DNA of 64,000 nucleotides from CAYGZL01 sp964354345 (GCA_964354345.1 CAYGZL010000151.1:1-64000), one strand, 5' to 3'; shown: positions 41,378 to 51,624, counted from the stretch's first letter. The notes: a model not told the origin generated them from the letters alone. Program-made: numbers and translations.

Positions 41378-42124
41378 TTAGCGTAATTCGCGCCCGCCGT
41401 TGATGTCGATCGTCGCGCCCGTCATAAATGAATTAACCGGGCTGGCAATGAAGACAATACAACGAGCAATTTCCTCCGCATGAGCATAACGCGCTAGTAA
41501 TATTTTATTTTCGGCGTAATTGGGCGCCAGTTCTGCAATCGTAGCTTCTCCCATGGGCGTGTGCGTGATGCCCGGAGATACACAGTTCACCCGCAGGCGT
41601 GGCGCCAGTGCCCGCGCTGCGCTTTTGGTCAGGTTCACCAGACCGGCTTTTGCCGCCGCGTAATGCGCATGGTGCGGGGCGCCGGTAAAAGCTGCGACAC
41701 TGGCTACGGTGACTATCGAGCCGCCCTCTCTAATCAAAGGCGCCCAGTATTGCAGGGCATAAAACGCACCGTTTAAATTCACCTGGATAATATGATCCCA
41801 TTCCGCAGGTGTGATCTGTTCCAGGGGAGTGATGATATTGCGACCGGCGCATAGCACAAGCATATCCAGCGCGCCTGGTTCGGCCTGGATCCGCCGGGCA
41901 GCCCGTTCCACACTCTCGGATGATATGAGATCAACCGGTAGAAGCCAGGCTTGCCGGCCGGACTCCCGGATCGCCCTGGCAGTGCTTTCGGCTCCGGCTT
42001 CATCTTGACCATAACCTACCACCAGATCTGCGCCCTCCTCAGCGAATATTCGCGCCGTAGCCGCGCCGATGCCGCTGGAAGCGCCAGTGACCAGGGCGAT
42101 CTTTTCTTGGAGGCCCAGATTCAT
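41378..42124 (-). CDS. SDR-family oxidoreductase (FabG-like)
   Basis: A 248-residue short-chain dehydrogenase/reductase. Cofactor motif TGASSGIG near residue 15-22, CAGRN (NAG-type) motif, catalytic Ser in VTVASVAAF and Tyr-x3-Lys in HYAAAKAG, and the C-terminus GATIDINGGRELR. It could be a 3-oxoacyl-ACP reductase or another alcohol dehydrogenase; nothing around it decides. It converges on murE and is the last gene of a minus-strand group with the FNT channel and AarF. Confidence 0.88.
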   Translation of the reverse strand: MNLGLQEKIALVTGASSGIGAATARIFAEEGADLVVGYGQDEAGAESTARAIRESGRQAWLLPVDLISSESVERAARRIQAEPGALDMLVLCAGRNIITPLEQITPAEWDHIIQVNLNGAFYALQYWAPLIREGGSIVTVASVAAFTGAPHHAHYAAAKAGLVNLTKSAARALAPRLRVNCVSPGITHTPMGEATIAELAPNYAENKILLARYAHAEEIARCIVFIASPVNSFMTGATIDINGGRELR

Positions 42125-42163
42125 TGGATTTTCGGTTTTCCCTCCTGCTGGATTGAGGCAAAC

Positions 42164-43063
42164 TCAGGCTTTCTTGACCGGTCGTAAGAAGACCAGCCAA
42201 TAGGCAGCTGCCACCAACACCGCACCACCAATGATATTTCCAATCGTGACCGGAAGTAAATTATTAATCAAGAAATTACCCCAGGTGAGTGATTCGTAAC
42301 TGCCGGCTGTTTTCCCGATCGACTCCCAGAATTTCTGATCAGCAAAGCCTCTTATGAAGAGTCCAATTGGGATAAAATACATGTTAGCAATGCTGTGTTC
42401 AAAGCCAGCCGCGACGAAAGCTGAGATCGGGAAAATAATCGCCGCGATTTTGTCGACAACGCTACGCGCGCTATAGCACATCCAGACTGCCAGGCAGACT
42501 AAGGCGTTGCACAGGATGCCCAGCGCGATCGCCTGCACAAAACCCAGCTCGACTTTGTTATTCGCGATAGTTAGCGCAGTTAAGCCAACGCTGCCCGCAC
42601 CCTGGGTGTACTGTTTTCCCAGGAATATCAACAGAGCGGTGCCAATCGAGCCGACAAAATTCCCAAAATAAACGATCAACCAGTTGCGGAGCAAGGCCAT
42701 GGTTTTAACTTTTCCACTCGCCCAGGCCATCACAATCAGGTTGTTACCGGTGAATAATTCTGCCCCACCGACAACCACCAGGATCAAGCCCAGGCAGAAG
42801 ACCAGACCCGCCAACAGTCGGGTGACACCGTAGGGTAGGCCAGTGTTATATGCTAATGTTAATTTGTCTGGGCCAAAAGTTGCCATACTACCCGCCAGGA
42901 CAGTAGTAGCAAAGATCGCCCCCAGGGCGATGAAAGCTCCCGCCAGGATTGCCAGGGCGAACATGGTTAGAAACGGCATTTCGGCTTTGCGGACGCCGAT
43001 ATTTTCAGCGCGCGCCGCCATCTCGGATGGAAGCAAGGCATCAATGTGGATTTCAGTGGACAT
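42164..43063 (-). CDS. Formate/nitrite transporter family channel (FocA/NirC)
   Basis: A 299-residue pentameric-channel subunit with six membrane helices. Family marks are the AELFTGNNLIV-like signature (GGAELFTGNNLIVMAW) and the second conserved segment AAGFEHSIANMYFIP. FNT proteins pass formate, nitrite, hydrosulfide or lactate. No formate lyase or nitrite reductase gene lies nearby. AAGGAG precedes ATG 43063 by 9 bases. Confidence 0.92.
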   Translation of the reverse strand: MSTEIHIDALLPSEMAARAENIGVRKAEMPFLTMFALAILAGAFIALGAIFATTVLAGSMATFGPDKLTLAYNTGLPYGVTRLLAGLVFCLGLILVVVGGAELFTGNNLIVMAWASGKVKTMALLRNWLIVYFGNFVGSIGTALLIFLGKQYTQGAGSVGLTALTIANNKVELGFVQAIALGILCNALVCLAVWMCYSARSVVDKIAAIIFPISAFVAAGFEHSIANMYFIPIGLFIRGFADQKFWESIGKTAGSYESLTWGNFLINNLLPVTIGNIIGGAVLVAAAYWLVFLRPVKKA

Positions 43064-43096
43064 TTGGTAGATCTCCTTTTTTATTTATCTTAAATA

Positions 43097-44779
43097 TCAG
43101 GGGCTTCTTCGGCGCCCGTTTATCCAAATCCAAATTATACATAATCCTGCACCAACGAATAATATAATTGCTAAAATTAATTGACCAGCCAGGTAGAGCT
43201 GGATTCCACCCATCAAAAAGCCAACGAAAAGCAGGCTGCCGGCGACCTGGCGTACCGCGCCTTCCAGGCGGCTAATCTGGCGGGAGATCTCTGGGGTGCG
43301 CACAGCCACTTCGCCGCGCTCCATTCGGCTGAGCATACTGTCCATCTTGCGCGGTATACTCAGAATTGCGCGCGCCAGATCACCTACCTCGTGTAGCCAA
43401 AGCGTCACACCAGTCCCACTCGCTTCTTCAGCGATTAGCTTCTGAGCATAGGGCGCCAGGTGATCCCAAACATTAAAATTTGGATCCAGACCAGTGCACA
43501 TACCCGACAAGATACTCACTGCACGCCCCAGGAAAATTAAATCCTGGGGAATCTGGAAGGGCAACGTATAGAGTAAATCACGGAATTCTGCCACGAATTC
43601 CATGATTTCATCCATGTTTATCTTCGTTAATTCAGATAATGATTTCCCCCAGAAACGCTCGAACAACAGGGCTCCAGCCCGCTCGATCTGTTCTAAATCG
43701 GCTCCCGGTAACAATATACCCATAGTCTGATAGGCCTTAACCACTCGGGAGGCATTTTGGGTGCCGACGCCTACCAGCAGCTCACGCAACGCCAGGCGAA
43801 GATTATCCGGTACCCGACCTACCATGCCGAAATCAATAAAAGTAAGCCGCCAGGTTGTTTTGCTCTCATTCGTGGGAACGGATTGCCCATCGGGTGTGGT
43901 TGAGATTTTGCAAGGACTGATAAAGAGGTTGCCGGGATGGGGGTCAGCGTGAAAGAAGCCATCCTCAAATATTTGCTTCAGGTAGGTATCCAGCAAACGA
44001 CCGGCAACTTCGGTCCGATCAATGCCAGCCGCGGTGATTGCAGCATAATCAGTGATCTTAATTGCCCAAACATTTTCTAGAGTCAGCGCTCGCTGGGTGG
44101 TATGCGTCCAATACACCTTTGGAACGCGCACCCCCGGATTATCCTTGAACTTTTCGGCGAAGGTTTCAGCATTCCGACCTTCTGCCAGGTAATCAATTTC
44201 TTCATAGAGTGTACGGCTGAATTCTTTTAACAATGCTGGCACATCAGCCCGGCGACTGATCGGACGATAGCGCATTAACCAACCGCCCACGGTTTTTAAA
44301 GCTGAGAGATCAGTGGCTATGATTTTCTCGATATCCGGTCGTTGGATTTTTACTACCACCTCTTCATCCCCAATACGCGCCCGATGTACCTGGCCCAACG
44401 ATGCCGCACCCAGTGGAGTGGGATTGAAAGAGCTAAATTTCTCTGAAAGCGGGATACCATATTCCGCTTCAGCTACCTTTTGAATGGCAGCAAAGTTTTC
44501 AGCAGGAACTTCATCTTGTAAATCGGCCAGGACGGAGGTAAATTCAGGCGGTAAGACATCCACCCGTGTTGAAAGGAACTGACCCACCTTGATCATCACA
44601 CCACCCATTTGGATTGCCAATGCGCGGAAGGCAACTGCATAGTGGTGCAGACGTTTGGGACGGGTGCGGTTAATCCACCGGCGTAAACCAAGCCGTACCA
44701 GGAGGATGTCCCAGAAAGTAATATTTAACACCAGACGTGCAAAAAATAGGACGATACGCCGGTAACGGGCACGATACAT
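43097..44779 (-). CDS. ABC1/UbiB (AarF) atypical kinase
   Basis: A 560-residue protein of the UbiB/ADCK family, often linked to quinone or lipid metabolism. The family KxGQ motif is in MIKVGQFLSTRVDVLP; then VVVKIQRPDI (ATP Lys), HADPHPGNLF and FIDFGMVGR. Two C-terminal helices (about 505-550) anchor it in the membrane. TATAAT on the minus strand (44794-44789) lies only 9 bases before ATG 44779, so the mRNA may be leaderless. FNT follows after 33 bases. Confidence 0.92.
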   Translation of the reverse strand: MYRARYRRIVLFFARLVLNITFWDILLVRLGLRRWINRTRPKRLHHYAVAFRALAIQMGGVMIKVGQFLSTRVDVLPPEFTSVLADLQDEVPAENFAAIQKVAEAEYGIPLSEKFSSFNPTPLGAASLGQVHRARIGDEEVVVKIQRPDIEKIIATDLSALKTVGGWLMRYRPISRRADVPALLKEFSRTLYEEIDYLAEGRNAETFAEKFKDNPGVRVPKVYWTHTTQRALTLENVWAIKITDYAAITAAGIDRTEVAGRLLDTYLKQIFEDGFFHADPHPGNLFISPCKISTTPDGQSVPTNESKTTWRLTFIDFGMVGRVPDNLRLALRELLVGVGTQNASRVVKAYQTMGILLPGADLEQIERAGALLFERFWGKSLSELTKINMDEIMEFVAEFRDLLYTLPFQIPQDLIFLGRAVSILSGMCTGLDPNFNVWDHLAPYAQKLIAEEASGTGVTLWLHEVGDLARAILSIPRKMDSMLSRMERGEVAVRTPEISRQISRLEGAVRQVAGSLLFVGFLMGGIQLYLAGQLILAIILFVGAGLCIIWIWINGRRRSP

Positions 44780-44802
44780 GGTAAAGGAATTATACCCTGA
44801 TT

Positions 44803-45546
44803 ATGGATACATCCATTTTCAGGCCAGTTATGGTATCCTTGTCTATTGTGTCGCCACAGCCTCTTGATTTCTCTGTCCTTTATGCCAGTTTTCAAGCACC
44901 GGTCGCCTCAATAAATTGTGGAGAGCGTTGCTCTCCTTATAATGAGCAGGATTCACCTTTTTGCTGTGATACGCGCCATGCGGTTCCCACTGCTTATCAA
45001 GTGGAATGGGAATTCTTACAAGCCCACACGGATTTATGGCATCTGTGGAAACCTGAGAGTGTTTCCGAATGGGAAAACCTGCATCAGCGCACACCCTCCG
45101 GGCATGTTTTAATTGAGTGCCAGGGTCATCGGTTTTGCCAACGCAATTTCCGTTCGATCACCTGCCGGGCTTTTCCATTTTTCCCTTACCTGACCCGCCT
45201 GGGTGAATTTATTGGTCTGTCTTATTACTGGGAATATCAAGAATATTGTTGGATTATCAGCAATCTGGCGCTCGTTTCCGATGAATACCGGCAGGAGTTC
45301 ATCACCTGTTTTGAATATCTATTTGCGCAAATGCCTGCCGAAAAAGACAATTTCCGGTATCATTCTGAGGTCGTAAGGCGAATATTTGGTCGTTGGCACC
45401 GGGCAATTCCTTTGCTTCATCGGAATGGCCATGTGTATAAAATTACCCCGCGTAATGGAAGGCTGCGGAGGATTGAGGATGGAAAATTACCCATGTTTGG
45501 TTCTTACCGTGTGGCTGCAGATCTGAAGTTTCCGGATGAATTATGA
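44803..45546 (+). CDS. Cysteine-rich protein, possibly YkgJ-like metal-binding
   Basis: A 247-residue protein that I do not recognise with certainty. It has two cysteine clusters, INCGERCSPY followed by FCCD, and ECQGHRFCQ followed by ITCRAFPFFPYL. The C-x(n)-C-RAFPF ending recalls YkgJ-type zinc/iron-binding proteins. Also rich in Trp and Tyr. No signal peptide is clear. It overlaps the first ABC exporter gene by four bases (ATGA), so the two are translationally coupled and may be functionally linked. The start could also be ATG 44830, which would leave room for promoters in the very narrow (23-base) divergent gap. Confidence 0.55.
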   Translation: MDTSIFRPVMVSLSIVSPQPLDFSVLYASFQAPVASINCGERCSPYNEQDSPFCCDTRHAVPTAYQVEWEFLQAHTDLWHLWKPESVSEWENLHQRTPSGHVLIECQGHRFCQRNFRSITCRAFPFFPYLTRLGEFIGLSYYWEYQEYCWIISNLALVSDEYRQEFITCFEYLFAQMPAEKDNFRYHSEVVRRIFGRWHRAIPLLHRNGHVYKITPRNGRLRRIEDGKLPMFGSYRVAADLKFPDEL

Positions 45547-47303
45547 CATCCGTCTCGACTGAATTTAGCCTTCCACAACATTTACGGACCAATCGACGTG
45601 GTCCAGTCCGTTGGATTATCTCTCATGCTATCCATCATTGGTGGTTAGTGTTGGTCATGGTAATCGGCGCCAGTGTAAATGCCGGATTGGCAGCAGCGGT
45701 ACCGATCCTGGTTGGGCAGGCGTTTAATGTGATTAATTCCAGTGGTTGGGATGGTCCAGCGTTATTACGCCTGGCTTTATTATTAGGTGGATCTCAGCTA
45801 TTGCGGGGTTTGTTTCAATTTAGCCGGAACTTTGGCGCTGAGTTGATGGGTCAGCGCCTGGAGCGTGACATCCGCGCCGAGTTATACGTCAGTCTGTTGG
45901 GGAAGAGCATGACCTTCCATAGTCTTCAGGCTGTGGGAGATACGATGGCGCGCGCCACGAATGACGTGCGTGAGATCAACTTTATGTTCAGCCCGGGTTT
46001 GAACCTGGTATTAGGTTCCGCCATTTTTATGATTATGCCCGTTGTGGTGGCGCCGGGCTACCATCCCGCGTTAATTCTAACACCAGCCCTGTTCATTATT
46101 GGCTACTTCCTCGCCTTGTGGCAATATCTGCATGAGTTGAACCCGATCACAACTGATGTGCGTCAGGCGTTTGGTAAGCTAAATACCCGCCTTGCAGAAG
46201 CTATTGATGGGATTGAAATCGTTAAGGGTATGGCGCAGGAGAGCAACGAGGTAGCGCTCTTTGGACAAAACGCCCGGCGTTTCCGGGATGCTGTAATTCA
46301 CCAGGGCGATGTTGAGGCGCGGTTTATCCCCTTCCTGCTATTAGGATTTGCTGAAGCGGGGGCATTGTTGCACTCTCTCTTGTTATTCCAGCATGGGCTG
46401 CTTGATATTGGACAGGTAGTCGCTTATTTCGGTCTGATCCAGCTCTTCGGATTTCCGGCATTTACTTCTCTGTTTGCTTATTCACAGGTATCTCTGGGAA
46501 TAGCCAGCGCGCGCCGTATCCTGGATCTGATCACCCGGGAGAACAATCTGGACCAGAACATCCAGGGATTTACCGGCCCGATGCGGGGTGAAGTGGAATT
46601 TCGTAATGTCACCTTCAGCTACGGTGAACATGAACCGGTTTTGGCAGGGGTCTCGTTCAAGGTAAAACCAGGTCAGACAGTGGCGATTGTCGGTCAAACC
46701 GGGGCAGGTAAAACATCGTTGGTGAAATTAATCAATCGCACCTACGATGTCTCGGATGGACAGGTATTGGTGGACGGCGTTGATGTGCGCGATTGGAATC
46801 TGGAAGCCCTTCGCCGTCGAATTTCAATAATTGAGCAGGATATATTCCTCTTTTCCCGGACCATTTCAGAGAATATCGCTTTCGGTGATCCGCAAGCGAG
46901 TCCGGAAGCAATTGAAAGAGTGGCTCAGGCAGCTCAGGCGCAGGAGTTTATTACCTCTTTCCAGGATGGTTACCAGACGGTTGTCGGCGAACGCGGTGTG
47001 ACTCTATCCGGTGGGCAACGTCAACGGTTGGCCCTGGCGCGCGCTTTCTTGACCGATCCAAACATCCTGGTCCTGGATGATTCGACCAGCGCGATTGATA
47101 GCGCTACCGAAGATATGATCCAACGGGCGATTTACGCCGCAGCGCGTGGTCGGACAACCTTTATCATCACTCATCGTCTTTCGCAAATTCGCTGGGCGGA
47201 TCTCATCCTGGTGTTACGGCAGGGACAGTTGGTTGCGGTTGGCACTCATGAGGAATTGATGCAATCCTCAGATGCCTACCGGCAAATATTTAGTGAAAGA
47301 TAA
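45543..47303 (+). CDS. ABC exporter half-transporter with degenerate catalytic site
   Basis: A 586-residue half transporter: six membrane helices, then the nucleotide-binding domain with Walker A VGQTGAGKTS, Q-loop, signature LSGGQRQR and Walker B ILVLDDSTS. The catalytic Glu is replaced by Asp (near residue 511), the mark of the weak ATP site in heterodimeric exporters such as TM287/288. The signature is canonical. Partner gene starts 18 bases later. Substrate unknown (drug, lipid or peptide). Confidence 0.92.
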   Translation: MTSVSTEFSLPQHLRTNRRGPVRWIISHAIHHWWLVLVMVIGASVNAGLAAAVPILVGQAFNVINSSGWDGPALLRLALLLGGSQLLRGLFQFSRNFGAELMGQRLERDIRAELYVSLLGKSMTFHSLQAVGDTMARATNDVREINFMFSPGLNLVLGSAIFMIMPVVVAPGYHPALILTPALFIIGYFLALWQYLHELNPITTDVRQAFGKLNTRLAEAIDGIEIVKGMAQESNEVALFGQNARRFRDAVIHQGDVEARFIPFLLLGFAEAGALLHSLLLFQHGLLDIGQVVAYFGLIQLFGFPAFTSLFAYSQVSLGIASARRILDLITRENNLDQNIQGFTGPMRGEVEFRNVTFSYGEHEPVLAGVSFKVKPGQTVAIVGQTGAGKTSLVKLINRTYDVSDGQVLVDGVDVRDWNLEALRRRISIIEQDIFLFSRTISENIAFGDPQASPEAIERVAQAAQAQEFITSFQDGYQTVVGERGVTLSGGQRQRLALARAFLTDPNILVLDDSTSAIDSATEDMIQRAIYAAARGRTTFIITHRLSQIRWADLILVLRQGQLVAVGTHEELMQSSDAYRQIFSER

Positions 47304-47321
47304 TTCTCAGGTAATTTGCTT

Positions 47322-49160
47322 ATGGGCTTCTTTGCTGGATTAGCTAACGAAGGATACGATCGCCAATATACTGATCGCCAGTTAGTGGCGCGCATGGTAG
47401 CTCATTTTCGCCCCTATGCCGGCATGCTATCGATAGTAATCTTGCTGTTAATCTTAACTGCGATTACCGGCGCGGCGATTCCACTCATTGTGTCTCGCGG
47501 GCTAGATCGAATCAAGGGAAATTTCGACCCGGCTTTAGTCGCTGGATTGGCAGGTATTATTTTCGCTTTAGATGTGACGAACTGGCTGACAAACTGGATC
47601 CGGCGTCGCCTGATTATACGTGTGGTCGGCAACACGATCCTTGATTTGCGCACTGAGGCTTTCCGGGCTACGGCGGAACATGACCTTTCCTTCTATGATG
47701 AATTCGCCTCTGGTAAGATCGTCTCGCGGATTACTTCGGATACTCAAGAGTTCGGTCAAATGGTGACCATGGTGACTGATCTATTCGCGCAAATATTCCA
47801 GGCGATCATAATGGGTGTATTACTGGTCACAATAGAGTGGCGTTTATCGTTGGTTGTGTTTGGCTTTCTGCCTATTATTTTTCTGGTGGCAATCAGTTTT
47901 CGTAATCTGGCGCGGAAAGCCACCCGGGCTGGAATGCGGGCTATGGCCAATGTGAACTCAACGATTAAGGAGACGATTAGCGGGATCTCAATCGCGAAGA
48001 ATTTCCGTCAGGAATCCGCGATCTATGGTGAATTTAATGAGGCCAATCTTCAATCCTACCGGGTAAATGTGCGACGCGGCCTCGTCCTATCCATGGTTTT
48101 TCCGACGCTCGATGCCTTGGGAGGCGTGGCGACTGCGCTGCTGATTTATGCAGGTGGGTGGAGTACTGCGCAAGGCGCAGTTACCATTGGGGCATGGTTT
48201 TTCTTCCTGCAAAGTTTAAATCGTTTCTTTTTCCCGGTGCTCAATCTGTCAGCATTCTGGACGCAGGTTCAATCAGGATTGTCGGCCGCTGAACGAGTAT
48301 TTGCTTTGATTGATGCAGAGGCGAATGTGATTCAAGTGGACCACCAACCGATGGTATCACTGAGGGGCGATATCCGCTTTGAACAATTAGAATTTCGTTA
48401 TTCTGAGAAAGAACTGGTATTGGTTGATTTTAATTTGCACATCCAGGCCGGTGAGAATATCGCCCTGGTGGGCCACACCGGTGCAGGTAAATCCTCGATT
48501 GCGAAATTAATCGCTCGGTTTTACGAGTTCCAGAAAGGTGTAATTCTGATCGATGGGCGTGATATCCGTTCGCTTGACTTGTACACCTATCGCCAGCAGC
48601 TAGGCATTATCTCCCAAACGCCATTCTTGTTTTCAGGGACGGTCGCCGATAATATTTGTTATGCCTGCCCCTCAAGCACCGCGCGGGCGGAGATGGAAAC
48701 CTTAGCGATGCAGATTGGCAATGGAGAGTGGCTTGAGACTCTACCTGATGGTTTAGATACGGAGGTGGGTGAGCGCGGTGTCCGCCTGTCGATGGGTCAA
48801 CGCCAATTAGTTGCCTTGCTGCGGGTTCTGGTCCAACATCCGTCGATTTTCATCCTGGACGAAGCCACAGCCAGTATTGATCCTTTCACTGAAGTGCAAA
48901 TCCAACAAGCTTTAAAGCTGATCCTCTCTTGTACAACCAGCATTTTGATTGCTCATCGCCTCTCGACGGTAAAAGCTGTCGACCGGATTATTGTATTAGA
49001 AAAAGGGAGGATTATTGAGCAGGGCAATCATGATGGTTTGTTAGCACGGGGTGGGCACTATGCCACGCTATATAATACCTATTTCAGGCACCAGTCGCTC
49101 GATTACCGGCCTGAAGGTTTGGAAGAATATCTGGCGGAGAAGAAAACATATCTAGTGTGA
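47322..49160 (+). CDS. ABC exporter half-transporter, catalytic partner
   Basis: A 612-residue half transporter: six helices, Walker A VGHTGAGKSS, signature LSMGQRQL (second Gly changed to Met) and Walker B FILDEATASID with the catalytic Glu. The degenerate signature of this subunit would face the Asp-type Walker B of the preceding subunit, giving one weak and one active ATP site. That complementarity shows the two genes encode a heterodimer. ATG 47322 is preferred; an in-frame TTG at 47316 exists. It runs on closely into the DUF4032 gene. Confidence 0.92.
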   Translation: MGFFAGLANEGYDRQYTDRQLVARMVAHFRPYAGMLSIVILLLILTAITGAAIPLIVSRGLDRIKGNFDPALVAGLAGIIFALDVTNWLTNWIRRRLIIRVVGNTILDLRTEAFRATAEHDLSFYDEFASGKIVSRITSDTQEFGQMVTMVTDLFAQIFQAIIMGVLLVTIEWRLSLVVFGFLPIIFLVAISFRNLARKATRAGMRAMANVNSTIKETISGISIAKNFRQESAIYGEFNEANLQSYRVNVRRGLVLSMVFPTLDALGGVATALLIYAGGWSTAQGAVTIGAWFFFLQSLNRFFFPVLNLSAFWTQVQSGLSAAERVFALIDAEANVIQVDHQPMVSLRGDIRFEQLEFRYSEKELVLVDFNLHIQAGENIALVGHTGAGKSSIAKLIARFYEFQKGVILIDGRDIRSLDLYTYRQQLGIISQTPFLFSGTVADNICYACPSSTARAEMETLAMQIGNGEWLETLPDGLDTEVGERGVRLSMGQRQLVALLRVLVQHPSIFILDEATASIDPFTEVQIQQALKLILSCTTSILIAHRLSTVKAVDRIIVLEKGRIIEQGNHDGLLARGGHYATLYNTYFRHQSLDYRPEGLEEYLAEKKTYLV

Positions 49161-49199
49161 TAGTTTAGGATCTCAGTTCATTCACGATTGAGGTCAAAT

Positions 49200-50411
49200 T
49201 TGATAGAGCAGGAATTTTCAACCACATTACGACCAGGTTCACCCGATTTCCATGATTTACCCTGGCACCATCCGATAGAGACCTGGGTGGATCACTGTAA
49301 CCGGCTGGAGGAATTACCGCGTGGACCATCGCGTCATCCGGTGGTATTTATCAATTACTCCGGTGCCCTTTATGCCGTAAAAGAGTTACCCGCTGGTTTG
49401 GCGCATAAAGAATATGACCTCTTGTGCCGGATGGAAGAGGCCAGATTACCTGTTGTTACGCCCGTCGGCTATGTACAATTTCAGCGTCCAACTGGCGTTG
49501 CTGGCGCATTAATAACGCGCTACCTGGAATGTTCATTACCCTACCGGCATATATTTATGAGCAGCAGCCTGATGCGTTACCGTGAACACTTGCTGGATGC
49601 GATGGCTGGATTGTTGGTGCAATTACACCTGGCTGATGTTTATTGGGGCGACTGCTCTTTGGCGAATACTCTCTTCCGCCGTGACGCTGGCGCGTTACGG
49701 GCTTATCTGGTTGATGCTGAGACAGCTGCTTTATACCCACAGAATTTTCCTACTGCGATGCGCGTTCACGAGTTAGAAATAATGGAAGAGAATATCGAAG
49801 GGGATGTGGCCGATCTACGCCTGGCGCATGAGTTGGCACAGGGTATACCGATTATTGACACAGGTATTTATATTCGCCAGCGATACCGGCAACTTTGGAA
49901 TGAAATTACCCGTGAGGACATCATCAATCCAGGGGAAAATTTCCGGATCCAGGAACGGATCCGCGCCCTGAATGAGTTAGGCTTTTCGGTAGGAGAGGTT
50001 GAACTGGCTGATACCCGAGGTGGGAATCAGCTTCGCTTCCGGGTAGTGGTTACTGACCGGAATTTCCACCATCATCAGCTTCAGGGTATGACCGGTATCG
50101 ACGCTGAAGAGCAGCAGGCGCGCCAGATCATGAATGAAATCCAACAGTTAAAGGCGACTTTGTCCCGCAGCAGTAATCGCAGCGTGTCTCTCAGTGCAGC
50201 AGCTTACCATTGGCTGGAAAATTATTACCAACCCACCATGCGGCGCCTGGAAACTTTGATCGGAAAGCAAGGTACTGCGCCAGAAATCTACTGCCAGGTT
50301 TTGGAACACAAATGGTTTTTATCTGAAAAGGTGCAACGGGATGTTGGTCATTCCCATGCCACCGAGGATTACCAGCAGCAGTTCGGGAGTTACTCCGGAA
50401 GTGAGTTTTGA
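49200..50411 (+). CDS. DUF4032-type, lipopolysaccharide-kinase-like protein
   Basis: A protein of about 403 residues with protein-kinase-fold features: ALYAVKELPAG (ATP Lys), HLADVYWGDCSLANTLFRRD (catalytic loop, with Asp and Asn) and YLVDAETAALY (metal-binding DxE in place of DFG). These recall LPS kinases and the DUF4032 family. The second half (about 220-403) is helical and unassigned. TTG 49200 is preferred because GAGG lies 5 bases upstream; TTG 49188 is possible. It follows the ABC exporter on the same strand. Substrate unknown. Confidence 0.7.
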   Translation: MIEQEFSTTLRPGSPDFHDLPWHHPIETWVDHCNRLEELPRGPSRHPVVFINYSGALYAVKELPAGLAHKEYDLLCRMEEARLPVVTPVGYVQFQRPTGVAGALITRYLECSLPYRHIFMSSSLMRYREHLLDAMAGLLVQLHLADVYWGDCSLANTLFRRDAGALRAYLVDAETAALYPQNFPTAMRVHELEIMEENIEGDVADLRLAHELAQGIPIIDTGIYIRQRYRQLWNEITREDIINPGENFRIQERIRALNELGFSVGEVELADTRGGNQLRFRVVVTDRNFHHHQLQGMTGIDAEEQQARQIMNEIQQLKATLSRSSNRSVSLSAAAYHWLENYYQPTMRRLETLIGKQGTAPEIYCQVLEHKWFLSEKVQRDVGHSHATEDYQQQFGSYSGSEF

Positions 50412-50475
50412 TATAATAGAAATAGGAGTATAAATTCATCTCCGGTGTCAAATAAGTATTCGACCAGGTTCCCCC

Positions 50476-51624
50476 ATGAAAAAACAATTTCACCCGATTA
50501 ATTGTATTGTACCTCCTTACATGTTGCGCTCGATCGCTGAGCGGGGTAGCGAGGCGCAACGCCAGATTGCACTGCACACGATCCAGGTCACGGGTCAGTT
50601 CCAGGGACAAAGAGTGGCACTTAAAGGTCTGCCGGAGGCTACTGCAGCTCTCCGAACAGAGAACAAACAGCGCAATGTATACACCTCGGATACTGGCACT
50701 TCCTTACCTGGTCGTCTGGTGCGTAAGGAAGGCGATCCACCAACAGGGGACCTTGCCGTAGACGAGGCATACGAAGGTGCGGGAGATACCTTTGATTTAT
50801 ACTGGGATGTCTACGATCGAAATTCGATTGATGATCAAGGCATACGGATCGATTCGACGGTCCATTATCAAAAGGGTTATGACAACGCCTTCTGGAATGG
50901 ATTCCAGATGGTGTATGGGGATGGCGATGAGGATTTACCCCCTGCAGAGCGGTTGTTTAATCGCTTTACGATCGCTGTTGATGTGATCGGCCATGAGCTT
51001 ACGCATGGAGTGACTCAGTTTGAAGCCAATCTCACCTATTGGGACCAATCGGGCGCTTTAAACGAATCATTATCCGATGTATTCGGCGCGCTGGTCAAAC
51101 AGCGCAAGCTGGGGCAGGAGGCTCGCGACGCAGATTGGATTATCGGGCGGGGTCTATTTACTCCCAATGTCAAGGGGGTGGGCATTCGTTCAATGAAAGA
51201 GCCTGGAACTGCTTATGATGATCCAGTGCTGGGGAAAGATCCTCAACCCGGTCATATGAAGGATTATGTTTCTACGGTGGAAGACAGCGGTGGTGTACAC
51301 ATCAATTCGGGTATCCCCAACCGGGCTTTTTACCTGGCAGCTTATGAGATAGGCGGTTTCGCCTGGGAGAAGGCAGGTCAGGTATGGTATATCGCATTAC
51401 GGGACAAGCTGCAGGCACGCGCGAATTTCCAGGATGCTGCTCAGGTGACTGCTCTGGTGGCGGGTGAGTTATTCGGCACAGGAAGCCTGGAGCAAGAGGC
51501 GGTTCGTAAAGGCTGGCTTGGTGTGGGCATCAACCCGGATAGTGGCAGTGGTTCAAATGGGAGTGAGGGAGGATTGGGGTGTATTAGCAGCTTGCTTCGA
51601 TTATTAGGCTGGAAAACCAGCTAA
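50476..51624 (+). CDS. Protealysin-like M4 (thermolysin-family) metalloprotease
   Basis: A 382-residue zinc endopeptidase. The zinc motif is GHELTHGVTQ (near 170-179), with the third ligand in GALNESLSDVFGA and the active-site His in GGVHINSGIPNRAFY. No signal peptide. Instead the short N-terminal part HPINCIVPPYMLRSI carries the PPxxL-type motif of protealysin precursors, whose short propeptide is removed autocatalytically. The C-terminus adds a Gly/Ser-rich stretch and a short tail with Cys. An emfourin-like inhibitor gene follows after two bases, the arrangement known for protealysin in Serratia. It may act inside the cell or leave by an unconventional route. Confidence 0.93.
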   Translation: MKKQFHPINCIVPPYMLRSIAERGSEAQRQIALHTIQVTGQFQGQRVALKGLPEATAALRTENKQRNVYTSDTGTSLPGRLVRKEGDPPTGDLAVDEAYEGAGDTFDLYWDVYDRNSIDDQGIRIDSTVHYQKGYDNAFWNGFQMVYGDGDEDLPPAERLFNRFTIAVDVIGHELTHGVTQFEANLTYWDQSGALNESLSDVFGALVKQRKLGQEARDADWIIGRGLFTPNVKGVGIRSMKEPGTAYDDPVLGKDPQPGHMKDYVSTVEDSGGVHINSGIPNRAFYLAAYEIGGFAWEKAGQVWYIALRDKLQARANFQDAAQVTALVAGELFGTGSLEQEAVRKGWLGVGINPDSGSGSNGSEGGLGCISSLLRLLGWKTS

